Shown in pieces: positions 32,880 to 43,774 of a DNA stretch of 64,000 nucleotides. The position numbers were made by a program, and so were the translations under genes. The DNA comes from Coenobita brevimanus (taxonomy: Eukaryota > Arthropoda > Malacostraca > Decapoda > Coenobitidae). Position 1 is the stretch's first letter, and each line of letters starts with the position of its first letter. Below the pieces are notes generated by a model that searched no databases, was not told where the DNA came from, and was given only the letters and a program-made list of their open reading frames with translations. The DNA is taken from positions 21,223,732 through 21,287,731 of the forward strand of contig CM064666.1 in NCBI GenBank assembly GCA_032717465.1, in the 5' to 3' direction.

Positions 32880-33405
32880 TACCATGTGAATGATAATGAA
32901 CGATTCGTGAAAAAGATAACTAGATCTTATGTGAGAGGTGTAAGGCTGAGGAAGACCACGAATAGGATGGATGGACAGTGTGAAGAGAGTGCTGGATGCG
33001 AGAGGGATGTTTGTTCAGCAAGGAAGAGTGGCTGTGCGTGACAGAAATAAATGGAGAGAAATTGAGAATGAACAAGTGATGACGCAGCCCTGAGGGTATA
33101 TTCTCCCGCACTTGGTCTGATCAGCTAGTCAGGTCAGGTGCAGGTAAGGGGATGGGTCTGTTATGATGTGGCAGGGGTAAACCAGCTCTGCTGTCGGGCC
33201 CTGCTGCGGATGTCACTGATTGCATTGCGCAGTTGACCCTTGTGCGGTGTGGTGCGGTGAGGATCTGTCCGTTCTCCCCTTTGGGGCTAAGATGCGAATG
33301 AATGTGTTTGAATGGATGAGTAAATGGGGAGTGTGTCGTCCTGTCTCGGCTACCTCCCTTTCCTTGGGAGAAGCAGCCTAGGTATATAGATAGACAGACC
33401 ATGTG
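32880..33405 (+). mobile_element. RTE-beta LINE, 3' fragment
   Basis: The coding remnant NDNERFVKKITRSYVRGVR and codons for RMDGQCEESAG (frameshifted) match the last ~60 codons of RTE-beta. The full 3' UTR follows, including GATCAGCTAGTCAGGTCAGG and CTGCTGTCGGGCCCTGCTGC, and a GATAGACAGAC tail. It is truncated 5' at ~32880. Confidence 0.88.
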
Positions 33406-33653
33406 AAAGTGTCCCTCTCCAGCACCAAGGCGATACCTAACCTCTCCTGTTTGAAAAAAATGTATCCCGAAATAATTATATAGTCTGGAGGTAAGACAAA
33501 TAATAAGTACGTTATTAAATTGTGAAGACTAGGAAGAGATCATATTCTTTTCGACAGCATCTGAATTAAACACTTTCATTGTTATTTTATTTAGGCAAAC
33601 ACAACACGATTTACCTGTGACAAGTCCCAGGCAGCATTGCTGAACTCATTCCC

Positions 33654-33658
<5 letters not shown>

Positions 33659-33702
<44 letters not shown>

Positions 33703-34210
33703 CTTCGCCTGGACGGAGTCTGGCGAGGTAATGTTTTTGGTCGTTTGTTTTGTTTCTTGTTAGCAACATTCGGAAAAACGGATGAATGAAATTACATGAA
33801 ACTTTCAGGATATGTGGGCACTGGTCCCAAAAGAATGTGATGAAATTTTGGAGGTAATCGAGTGACCTTGAAAGGTCAAAATCAAGGTTACGGATTTTCA
33901 GACAGCTACGGCTTGAAACCGGTTGAAGACAGAGATATTTATCATCATGAACAGAAGTCCCATACGAGTTTTTAATTGGTACCATGACCTTTGATCGTAA
34001 GTGACCCTGAAAGGTCAAACTCAAGGTCACAAATATTCAGGGGCTATAACCTGAGATGTGTTGAAGGCAGTGAGATATTCATGGTTGGAGAAAGAGAATT
34101 TTACTATTATCAACATATAGGAAGTCCCATACGGGCTTTAATTTGGCATCATGACCTTTGACCTTGAAAGGTCAAACGCAAGATCACGGATTTTCTGGGG
34201 GCGTTAACTT
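33659..34210. repeat. Repeat with poly-T head and nuclear-receptor-like half-site clusters
   Basis: A 40-bp T run (33659-33698) precedes CTGGACGGAGTCTGGCGAGG and a T/G-rich GTTTGTTTTGTTTCTTG stretch. Then come about three degenerate ~166-bp units containing AAGTCCCATACG and palindromic TGACCTTGAAAGGTCA (33863-33878). One unit has TGACCTTTGACCT (34152-34164), a perfect DR1 pair of AGGTCA half-sites. It looks like a widespread invertebrate interspersed repeat by memory only. Whether any receptor binds it is untested. Confidence 0.7.
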
Positions 34211-34414
34211 AAAAACATTAGCGTCATTACTACAGACTTTATGTACTGTTACTAAATGGCAGTACTGAGTCAGTATATAACAGCAATGAAATATCTGCTG
34301 TTGGACGAGGTTTTTTGTACCTGGCACCATTTTTTTTTTCAACTGACAATGCCAAATGATTCTGCCAAAATTAGTTGACAACCAGAGACAAGCAGACCAA
34401 ATAATTTATATGTA

Positions 34415-34417
<3 letters not shown>

Positions 34418-34474
<57 letters not shown>
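34418..34474. repeat. (AT)n(AC)n microsatellite
   Basis: An AT dinucleotide run grades into an AC run. No associated gene. Confidence 0.97.
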
Positions 34475-34759
34475 TTCCAGCAAAGGGACACACAACAAAG
34501 GGGGACCTAACAAGAACTGACGCACCATGACCTCACCTGGCCCCCACTGAACTTACTCGTATATGTTTATCATAGCAAGCCTATAGAAAAAAAATGTTAG
34601 TCTGGGAGACAGTGTTTTAGTTAATTCTGTTGACTATTTATCACATTTTAAACGACCACATTTTACAATATTCTCATATGAGTCAAGCCTCCAATTTAAA
34701 CAGGGAAGTAAAAATAAAAATTTAGGAAATTTGAGGTTAACAAAACTGAATAAAAAGTT

Positions 34760-34763
<4 letters not shown>

Positions 34764-34822
<59 letters not shown>

Positions 34823-34837
34823 GAGTAAAAAGTTAGC

Positions 34838-34874
<37 letters not shown>

Positions 34875-34932
34875 TGAGGAAAAAGTTGGCTGAGAGAGAG
34901 AGAGAGAATTGAGTAAAAAGTTGGCTTAGAGA
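34764..34932. repeat. (GA)n array in a higher-order repeat
   Basis: Four GA runs of decreasing length are separated by near-identical spacers containing TGAGTAAAAAGTTGGCT-like sequence. The whole unit (spacer plus GA run) has therefore been tandemly copied. Confidence 0.92.
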
Positions 34933-35032
34933 GAGTTTCAGTTCTCAGAGTTCCATAATTATAATTAATAATCATCATGCCATAACCTCCCAGACAATTT
35001 TGTGTTCAAATGTGGTTAGTCGGATTCACACG

Positions 35033-37990
35033 TACAGTCGACAGCAAAAGTTCGTCCCTCAGCATGCGTGATACGAGCCTGTTGATCTGGGAACACTGTA
35101 TGAGATAGAGTTGACAGATATGGTTTAATTGGATAATATTAAATAAATATGTTTAAGGATAAATTAAGAGCACATTCCCTAATGCTAATATTAATATGCA
35201 GCAGGTGGGGTAATAATGTCATTGTGAAATGTATGGCATTAGTGTACGAAGATTCTTCGTTACGGACACAGGATTATTGGGACTAGCCTGATGTTGCCAG
35301 CAAGTATTATTTGGAATATTATAAAACGTTTGCAGTCCTAAAGATGGTGTTACAAGAAAACATAAATTACGACGCCAGTTACACACTAAACATAGAAACT
35401 GACAGTGCGTGTTTCGCGAGTATACGGATTGGTTTTACAAGTTAAACCACTTCCCTTCCTGACCTCTCTCCCCACCCGTCTCTCTTCATTCCAGTCACGC
35501 ACTGCCTTCATCCACGTTTTATTGCTAATGCTAAAAACTTCTTAAATAAGCTTCTTTTTCTCCTCCATCGCTATAAAGTAATATCTATAACGAATATAAA
35601 TGTTGGTAACATGAATGAATCGTCCCTGTGGGGGTTAGGAGACATTACTCGTCACCATTTATATAACACTTATATAACCATCGTTAAAACTAGTGCTCCA
35701 AATACACTCCCTCGCCGTCTCCTCCCCTCCCTCTTTCACTGTATCCATCATTCCTCCCCCTCCCGTCCCCCCCTCTACCATGACCCCTTGTTTTATAGCC
35801 TGCAACACTCCGAACCCCTCCCCACGGTTTGTACTGTATTGACCCAGCCCGACTTGATCTCCCTTGTCATTTCAGAAGTCTGTTTTCTCTCCCTTCTTTA
35901 TTTTTGTCTCGGGAACCGAAGTAACGACGTTTGGCTTTTGTTTTTGGACTGTATTCTTGACGTGTGTAATATTATTATGTGACAGTGACATTGGCGGTCA
36001 AGAGGCATTAACTGTTCAAAGAACGGCTGTCAGTGCTTCAGTTTTGTCATCATTTTATTACTCCTCCTTCCTAGCCATTAATCTCTTGCTTACACTTATT
36101 TTTTAAATCCCAACATACATAGAATATGAAGCACAAACGTCCTTCTTTTCCCCAAAGTAAAAAATGAAACTATTATTCCGTATATTGTGTTGCACAAGAG
36201 TATGAGCGACATGTTTCCAAAAAACATTTCTTGAATACCTATTGACGGTATTCTTGGTGATAAGTAGTAGTTCTTCAGTTACGATTATAGCAAAATAGAT
36301 GATAAGTCACAAAAGCTGCATCCTCCTACAATACATTTGACGACCACAATAATCGTAATATACGATGAAGGGGGATTATACCCCTCTGGATGAGTAGATT
36401 GTTCCCATAGCAGAATATACTTGCCGTCAGCCCGGACAGCATGCAGGTGTAAATAGAAGTATCCGACTGTCGCGGTGAAATGGTTAATTATGGTAATGGT
36501 TCGCTTCCTGACCATCCAGTTGCTGTCACTCCTGCATCGATAATATCGGCAGTTGCAGAACAGATGTTCAGGGCGCTGACGGACAGTCATGCCTTTAACT
36601 TTTGTTCTGACAATGTCAGCTATGGGAATGGAATGATATGGATACTCTTGCATTCTCTGACCTTGTAAGATAATGTTTTGAGGGAGTTCAGATTAAAGTA
36701 TTTCGATGAGTTTTAAATTATAAATTAAGTATATATACGTATCGCATAGGTCTCACTCTAGTAATGTGTGTGTGGAGGGGGTGGATATGGAACCAGGAAT
36801 ACCACGGGTAAGGGAAGGTGTTAGATATATTACAAGCTAGGATACAGGTAAATATGTTCTAAGGTGAAGAGAGGAGTGAGGGATACAGAAAGGGGGTAGG
36901 AGGCGGGGAGGGAAGAAGTCCGCAAGGGGGGGATGGTACTGAATACTGATAGTTACGATGGAGTTATTGTTGTATAAGTAATTTGGTTACTTGTGTGTTA
37001 TACAGCTAGCAGTATAACGCACACGAGTATTGTGTTTATAGCACCACAATTACGACTTAAATTCCTGTAAATGATAACTATATTCAAGTCACAAATCTAG
37101 TTAGGGAGGTAAAACGAAGCAGGGTCAATATAAGTGCAACGCTGAGGAGGGGTTGGGGGTGTTGAGGGAGAGAAACAAGGTGTACTGGTAGAGGCGAGGG
37201 TGGGAAGGGGGAGGAGTGATGGACACAGTGAAAGGGGAAGTGGAGGAGACGGTGAGGGAGTGGAGAGGGAGTGTATTTGGAGCACTGTGTTAACGATGGT
37301 TATATAAGTGTTATATAAATGGTGACGAGTAATGTTTCCTAACCACCAGTCACGATTCATTCATGTTAACATTTATATTCAAGTCATGGATAACAACAGC
37401 GATGGAGGAGAAAAAGAAGTTCACTTAACACTTTTATATTGATTACTTTCCGTACTCTACCTACAGACACACGATTTTCAGCATTAGCGGTAAAACGTGG
37501 ATGATGGCAGTGCCTGACTGAGAATACGAGGTGGGGAGAGAAGTCAGGAAGGGAAGTGATTTAACTTGTAACACAAAACCGTATACTTGCGAAACACGCA
37601 CTGTCAGTTTCTATGTTTGTTTAGTGTGTAACTGGCGTCGTAATTTATGCTTTTTTTTTTTTTTTTGCAACATCACCTTTAGGACTGCGAACATTCTATA
37701 TTATTCCAAATAATACTTGCTGGCAACATCAGGCTAGTCCCAATAATCCTGTGCACCTGTGTCCGTAACGAAGAATCTTCGTACACTAATGCCAAACATT
37801 TCACAATGACGTTATTACCCCACCTGCTGCAAATTAATATTAGCACTAGGGAATGTGCTCTTAATTTATCTCCAAACATATTTAATATTATCCAATTAAA
37901 CCATATCTATCAACTCTATCTCATACAATGTTCCCAGATCAACAGGCTCGTTCATTCACGCTGAGGGACGAACTTCTGCTGTCGACTGTA
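35033..37990. mobile_element. 2.96-kb element with ~0.85-kb terminal inverted repeats
   Basis: TA at 35033-35034 is followed by CAGTCGACAGCAAAAGTTCG. The right end, reverse-complemented, gives CAGTCGACAGCAGAAGTTCG ending at the TA of 37989-37990. The inverted arms are about 35035-35875 and 37100-37988. They include the segments with AACTGACAGTGCGTGTTTCG and TTATATAACACTTATATAAC and differ by scattered substitutions and a T16 insertion at 37652. The ~1.2-kb centre has no recognised transposase; its longest open frame (122 codons, minus, 36285-36653) matches nothing I know. The CAGT end at TA suggests a Tc1/mariner-type end, but such long TIRs are unusual. Confidence 0.85.
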
Positions 37991-38167
37991 CATCTGGATG
38001 ATTTCGTAGCGCCTCTCATTTGGCGATTTATTTGTCATTATACTTTAATATCACTAATATAGTTAAGAGTAGGTAAGAGATGGGTGAGAGCTAGGAGGGT
38101 AAGGTGTGGCAGGGAGGTTTTGAAAGTAAGTTGGACAGAAGAGAGAAAATGATAGTATCAGGAGAAA

Positions 38168-39349
38168 TTGAAAGATGAATGGAATGCAGTAAAAGACCAG
38201 GAAAATTGCAGTGTGGAAGAGGAATGGCAGTTGTTTAAGAGGGCTGTGGTGGGGCATGCAGAAAAGGTGTGTGGTGTGAGACGTGTGGGTGGTGGTGTAA
38301 TAGGAAGTGAATGGTGGTGCGAGGAAGTAAGTATGGCTGTGGCTGAGAAGATGTGTGCATATGAAGTGTGGCTGCAAAGGCAGGATGAGGTGTCATATGA
38401 GAGGTATAAGGAAAAGAGGAATAGGGTGAGAAGGGCAGTGCGTGATGCTAAAGTGGCAGCAGATGAGAGGTGGGGTAGGTGGCTGACTGAGAATTTTCAA
38501 CAGAATAAGAAAATGTTCTGGAAGGAGGTAAAAAGGGTACAAAAGGGAGAGTCTGGGAAGGAAGAGTGAGTAAAAGCAGAGGATGGAAGGATGTTAACTG
38601 AAATGGATGCAGTAAGGAAGAGATGGGCAGAGTATTATGAAAGACTGTTAAATGTAGACGAGGAAAGGGTGGCTGAGATTGTGGCGGATGGAAGGGTGCA
38701 AGGAATAAATGTGTTGGGAGAATTGAATGAATCTTTGACCACGGAGGAAGTGGAGAATGCAATAAAGGAGATGAAAACAGGGAAAGCTGCAGGTATGGAT
38801 GGATGTGCTGTGGAATGCCTGAAGGGTGGTGGAGTGACTATTGTTGACTGGTTAGTAAGACTGTTGAATGTGTGCTTTGTGAAAGGTATGGTGCTAATTG
38901 ACTGGGAGAGTGCTTGTGTGGTCCCGTTGTATAAAGGCAAGGGTGATAAGTATGAATGTACTAGCTTTAGGGGTATAAGTCTGTTGAGTGTTGTAGGTAA
39001 GGTGTATGGTAGAGTGTTAATTATGAGAGTTAGAGAGGGTACAGAGGGAGTGATTGGTGATAAGCAGTGTGGCTTTAGGAGAGGGAGGGGAGGCGTGGAT
39101 CAGGTGTTCGCTGTGCGACAAGTGTGTGAAAAGTATTTAGCGAAAGGCAAGGATGTGTTTTGGGCATTCATGGATTTAGAGAAAGCGTATGATAGAATTG
39201 ATAGGGAGGCTTTGTGGACTGTTTTAAGATTGTATGGACCTGATGGTAGGTTACGAAAAGCGGTGAAAAGTTTTTATATAAATAGTAGAGCGTGTGTAAG
39301 AGTGGGAAAGGCTGTGAGTGACTGGTTTCCCGTGAGATTGGGACTGTGA
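38168..39349 (+). pseudogene. RTE-beta RT, N-terminal to motif A
   Basis: A linker frame at 38168-38569 (DEWNAVKDQENCSVEEEWQL to QKGESGKEE) ends in TGA. From 38591 a 252-codon frame reads LGELNESLTTEEVENAIKEM, GKAAGMDGCAVECLKGGGVT, VVPLYKGKGDKYECTSFRGI, GDKQCGFRRGRGGVDQVFAV and FWAFMDLEKAYDRIDREALW (motif A). It stops at a TGA at 39347-39349, right before the inserted element (the codon before the conserved Gln-Gly of motif B). This is the longest open RTE-beta stretch in the window. Confidence 0.88.
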
Positions 39350-39361
39350 CAGGGACGTGTG

Positions 39362-40473
39362 TGTGTAACCTCCCCCATGGACCCCCCCACCATACAGACT
39401 CCTCACCCCAAAAATCACAGGAAAAAAAACCACACTCCCACAACTACTACGCCAAGAAGCGCAAGAAAGAATCGCGACAATCACAGACCGAAACACAGTA
39501 AACTACTATACAGACGGTTCGGTAGAACAACCAAAAGCTACAGCTGCATTCATCAGCAATGAAAAAGAATTCGCTGCAAGAATCTCCAACCGAGCATCCA
39601 CCCTGCAAGCAGAACTAGTAGCCATTGCGGAGGCGCTATCAGACGCTAACACAACAAATACACAGACGCACATAAACATACACACAGACTCACTCTCCGC
39701 CATACAAACACTAGGCAAACACAAACACCGCAACAACAGACACATCATCTCCACAATAAACAACACAGCACACAACATCGCACAATCAGGCAGAACAATC
39801 ACGATACACTGGATCCCCAGCCATGTAAACATACACGGCAACGAACGAGCAGACCGTGCAGCCAAACACGCCCTTACGCACCCACAGATAGATATACACA
39901 TACCACCGACCATAACACAATCAAAACACGACATAAGAACAATAACACCCACTCTCACAAAACAAGAACATGAATACCATGTCAACCAAGGCTCCACTTC
40001 CGCCATCTGGTACGCCAGTGCAACAAAATATAAACAAATACCGCTACCCACACATACACCCAACAGACTTCTCACCTACATACACCGCCTCCGCTACTTA
40101 TCACGCGATCTAGTAATCAATAACATCAGAAACGCAATCTGCAGCTACTGCAGAACAGACGCCCCCTTCCCCCTGTTACACTACATAATTAAATGCAGAG
40201 CAACAGCCACCATCAGAGGTGGCGCCGCTTACCCAGACCCCGATATAACACCCACCTCCCCTCTCGCCACACCTGTTCACACACTAAGCAACATAGCCAC
40301 ATCCATCATCCATAACGCCACATCCAACACCCCGCATCTTTTAATCAACCTAAGTAAGTCAAAACCCCCTCCGATGTAACTACTAAACGAACATTACCGC
40401 ACTGGGCTACGAGGTGGCCCAGCCCCCCCCCCCTTCTCTAACAGGTGGGGGGGAATCAATTACTACTACTACT
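39362..40473 (+). mobile_element. 5'-truncated RNase H-bearing LINE (I/R1-like) nested in RTE-beta
   Basis: AGGGACGTGTG occurs at 39351-39361 and again at 40474-40484. Removing the intervening 1,112 bp restores the RTE-beta motif B codons (CAGGGACGTGTGATGTCGCC). The insert is very A/C-rich, carries one open frame (39369-40379) and ends in a (TAC)n-type tail after GGGGGGAATCAATTACTACT. It is a target-primed insertion with an 11-bp TSD and 5' truncation. Base composition contrasts sharply with the GT/GA-rich host element. Confidence 0.92.
39369..40379 (+). CDS. RNase H plus CCHC zinc knuckle, C terminus of an I/R1-like LINE ORF2 (336 codons, open, 5'-truncated)
   Basis: This frame has no in-frame ATG until its last codon, so start-based calling misses it. 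It begins PPPWTPPPYRLLTPKITG. Around residue 47 it reads NYYTDGSVEQ (first RNase H Asp). Then ASTLQAELVAIAEALSD (catalytic Glu), INIHTDSLSAIQTLG (second Asp) and TIHWIPSHVNIHGNERADRA (His and final Asp region) follow. Near the C terminus ICSYCRTDAPFPLLHYIIKC is a C-x2-C-x9-H-x4-C knuckle. It stops at 40377-40379. No stop or frameshift occurs in 336 codons although the copy has no RT. That suggests a young insertion. RNase H removes the RNA strand during cDNA synthesis. Confidence 0.92.
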   Translation, partial: PPPWTPPPYRLLTPKITGKKTTLPQLLRQEAQERIATITDRNTVNYYTDGSVEQPKATAAFISNEKEFAARISNRASTLQAELVAIAEALSDANTTNTQTHINIHTDSLSAIQTLGKHKHRNNRHIISTINNTAHNIAQSGRTITIHWIPSHVNIHGNERADRAAKHALTHPQIDIHIPPTITQSKHDIRTITPTLTKQEHEYHVNQGSTSAIWYASATKYKQIPLPTHTPNRLLTYIHRLRYLSRDLVINNIRNAICSYCRTDAPFPLLHYIIKCRATATIRGGAAYPDPDITPTSPLATPVHTLSNIATSIIHNATSNTPHLLINLSKSKPPPM

Positions 40474-40484
40474 AGGGACGTGTG

Positions 40485-41367
40485 ATGTCGCCTTGGTTGT
40501 TTAATATTTATATGGATGGTGTTGTAAGGGAGGTGAATGCAAGAGTTTTAGGTGAAGGTCTGAGTTTGGTGAATGTTGATGCTGGAGAGTGGAATCCGAA
40601 GCAGCTGTCGTCTGCAGATGATACTGCACTGGTGGCTGATTCAGGAGATTGAGACAGTTGGTAGACGAGTTTGGGTGTGTGATAGGAGGAAATTGAAAGT
40701 AAATGAGAATAAGAGTAAAGTGATGAAGTGTACGAGGTTGGCAGATGGTAGGAAGATGAATATAGTTCTGACTGGTGAGTTGCTTAAGGAGGTACAGTTT
40801 TAAATATTTAGGGTCACATGTTGCCGTGGATGGAAGAATAGATGCAGAAGTGAAGTTTAGAATGAATGAAGTAGGTAAGATGCTGGGAGGAATGAAAAAA
40901 GTGTTTAGATGTCGTTCACTTAGAATGGATGTAAAGAGAAGGCTGTATGAGAGTGTTGTGGTACCGACTGCATTATATGGGGCTGAAATATGGAATATGG
41001 GCGTAGCAGAGATGAAAAGTTCGAATGTAATGGAATGAGGTGTCTGAGGAGTATGTGTGGAGTGACGCGTATGGATCGAGTGCGAAATGATGAAGTGTGA
41101 AGGAGAACTGGAGTTGTTCGGGAGATGGCTGGTAGAGTTGAGCAGAGGGTGCTGCGATGGTTTGGGCATATGAAGAGAATGGATAATGAGCGATTGGTGA
41201 AAAAGATAACTAGATCTGATGTGAGAGGTGTAAGGCAGAGAGGGAGACCACGAACAGGATGGATGGACAATGTGAAGAGAGCGCTGGATGCGAGAGGGAT
41301 GTCTGTTGAGCAAGGAAGAGTGGCTGTGCATGACAGAAATAAATGGAGAGAAATTGTGAATGATTAA
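40485..41367 (+). pseudogene. RTE-beta RT, motif B to C terminus
   Basis: After the nested insertion the sequence resumes MSPWLFNIYMDGVVREVNAR. Motif C reads SSADDTALVADS where FADD is usual. After frameshifts near 40645 and 40795, FKYLGSHVAVDGRIDAEVKF and VVVPTALYGAEIWNMGVAEM follow. The sequence is broken again by a TGA at 41098-41100, then reads LRWFGHMKRMDNERLVKKIT and ends NKWREIVND at 41367. The 3' UTR follows to 41665. Confidence 0.85.
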
Positions 41368-41695
41368 ATGATGACGCAGCCCTGAGGGGATATTCTCCCG
41401 CATTTGGTCTGATCAACTAGTCAGGTCAGGTGCGGGTAAGGGGATGGGTTATGATGTGGCACGGGTAAACCAGCTCTGCTGTCGGGCCCTACTGCGGATG
41501 TCACTGATTGCACTCCGCAGTTGACCCTTGTGCGGTGTGGTGTGGTGAGGATCTGTCCTTTCTCCCCTTCGGGGCTAAGATGCGAATGAATGTGTTTGAA
41601 TGGATGAGTAAATGGGGAGTGTGTCGTCCTGTCTCGGCTACCTCCCTTTCCTTGGGGGAAGCAGCCTAGGTATATAGATAGACAGAGAGTATAGT

Positions 41696-42039
41696 GTTAA
41701 CCGGAAAAAATACCGCTTTTTTATTGCAACTTTCTTAAATTCATTCTTCAAGTTGGATCATATAAAAGGTACCGTGCTAACAAAAATTGTGCTGCGTTGC
41801 ATCCTTTATGCTGTTAAGGCAACAAACCAACAAATATACAGAAATCGGACACTATAACAAAGACTGGCGAAAAAGATTGTATTTATAAGAAGAAAACGTA
41901 AAGTACAACTCAAAAAGCGAACCCCTTCAGTCCAATGTTTTCCATTTTGGCTTCAGAGGATTTAGTTCAGGTCAAGGGAGAAGTTTCTGATGGAAGGGTT
42001 AAATGCAGGCTTCAACACCTTCACTAATGGAGGTTCTTG
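41696..42039. other. No gene recognised
   Basis: AT-rich sequence between the RTE-beta tail and the duplicated segment, with no motif seen. Confidence 0.4.
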
Positions 42040-42772
42040 CCAAACTGAATAAACTAGTCTTTGTGTAGCCGGAATAAACCAGTGACAACCGTCACCCGAG
42101 TCAAGGGGTTAAGGTTGCTGCTGGACACTCGCACACGACAACACCAAGTGCCCACACAGCCAGCACTGACCTTGATTGATTACTGACTTTTGGCCGACCT
42201 ACAACACTAAATTATCTTCCTCATCGCTGCACGCAATATCAGCCATATGGTAGGCCCGATCCATACTGAATGAAGAATTCATGTGATAACGCCGCTTCCA
42301 AACACTTTGACCTCTGATCAACGTAATGTCGAAAAACTTTAATTTAAAAACTGTGTGCGACAAATTTCATCGACATCAGTTGAGGCAATAATGAACTGCT
42401 TTAACGCACTAATAATACACAGAAACTGATCCGCTCAACAGCTACGCCTTCAAGGACTGCTATGCCACAGTCCAAGGGTTAACTGCTTCATTTTTTTTTT
42501 TTTTTTTCAGATCTGCTATGTACGTTTTTTTTTTTAACGGGAGGGGGTCAGGTATACTATAGCTTTCATAAACACCTCCATTAACCCTCATTCCACTTGA
42601 ATAAGGTCGTATCGAAGCAGAGTGAATAAAAAGACGTCACCGTACTGAAAGGGTCTGTAACGCATTCTCCTGATATTAATGCAATCGTCTTGATATCGCA
42701 AGATCATGAAGAGGACATTGTTTTCCAGGGCGTCAACAACAAGGATTCTAATATATATTTCCATACGTCTAA

Positions 42773-42812
<40 letters not shown>

Positions 42813-42830
42813 ATTATTGTCTCAAGGTCC
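42040..42830. repeat. Segment duplication, copy 1, left part
   Basis: It aligns with 50735-51545. Shared landmarks in order are AATAAACTAGT, GTCACCCGAGTCAA, GGTTGCTGCTGGACACTCGC, a T run, CTTTCATAAAC, CGTATCGAAGC and CCGTACTGAA. It ends in an AC microsatellite (42775-42808). CGAGTCAAGGGGTTAA resembles the TTAA-element ends seen elsewhere, so a TTAA element may be part of the unit. Confidence 0.8.
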
Positions 42831-42839
42831 AACATCCAA

Positions 42840-43112
42840 CCCTGCCCTTCGGCATATTGCTCTTAAAATCGAATCATTTCATTCCTGCCAAACCCTTAAT
42901 CTTTCCACTAAGGCTGGTCCAAACCAGACCAAAACTAGAATGACCTTGTTTTATTACTCTGATATTTTACCTTTCCCCATGACCTTGACTCTTGACAGTT
43001 TTCAAAATCGAATCCATTTATCCTTGCCTTACATAAAACTTCCAGTTTGGTGAAACTGGTGATCAGATAAAAACTTAGTTAACCTTGCCATAAAACCTTG
43101 GCTATTAACTTG

Positions 43113-43154
<42 letters not shown>

Positions 43155-43495
43155 ATCCCTTGGCTGATTCTTAACCTTTCCATTAAGATTCGTTCGTCAG
43201 AACAAAACTTTACTCATTTTGTTCAAACTGGCACACTGATCAAAGTCTGACCCAGCTCTCTGACCTTAACCTCTGACTGTTCTCAAATGCGAACCAACCT
43301 TCTTGCCTTACCTACAGTCCGTCCATCATGTTTGGTCTTAATCGGATAAACACTGTTCAACTTTGTTGGATAAAATTTTGTCCGAGACATGCGACCTTAA
43401 CCTTTGTCATGAAAAAAAAAAAAAAAAAAAAAAAAAAAGCCCCCTGTCGCCCTCTACCCTTCCACCAAAAGTGTAAAACTGGATAAAAATTGAGT
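42840..43495. repeat. Degenerate ~140-bp repeat with TGACCTT motifs and A-runs
   Basis: About five units share a CCTTAACC/TGACCTT-type start, TCTCAAAATCGAATC-like middle, TTGCCTTACC and GTTTGGT..GATCAGATAAAA end. Two have long A runs (43119-43150 and 43411-43438) after GTTCT or GTCATG. It is similar in style to the half-site repeat at 33.7 kb. A second AC microsatellite follows at 43505-43535. Confidence 0.6.
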
Positions 43496-43502
43496 TAATT
43501 TG

Positions 43503-43541
<39 letters not shown>

Positions 43542-43774
43542 AATAAAACAACCTTTATTCGACATTCGACACGCCCGCGGAACTTAGTGCAGCCGTTAAT
43601 TCAGCCAAATTTTCGCCCAGCCGAGCGATACCAGCGGCATTGTGGAGTACTGGCGAGGAGCAGAAAGCTGGCTGTACAGACGGTCTGCCAGGATACCAGG
43701 GATCAGCCCACACTGTATCGTGAATTCGTATAAGGATAGATCTGGAAGGAGAAAGAGGGAAAGCAGCGAAGAAA

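Larger units (their letters stand above)
38058..41695 (+). mobile_element. RTE-beta LINE, 5'-truncated copy interrupted by an RNase H LINE
   Basis: It starts at GTTAAGAGTAGGTAAGAGAT inside the endonuclease-RT linker (homologous to ~22948). It includes most of the RT, the 3' UTR and a TATAGATAGACAGA tail. A 1.1-kb insertion with 11-bp TSDs occupies 39362-40473. It lies only ~70 bp from the long-TIR element. Frameshifts and stops make it inactive. Confidence 0.88.

Noticed and set aside
35611..36106. Frames of 123 and 80 codons near the inner edge of the left arm
   Set aside because: Not conserved as frames in the inverted right arm, and no recognisable transposase motif.
39506..40075. 189-codon minus-strand Val/Cys-rich frame
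   Set aside because: Antisense of the RNase H frame; the sense strand has clear catalytic motifs.
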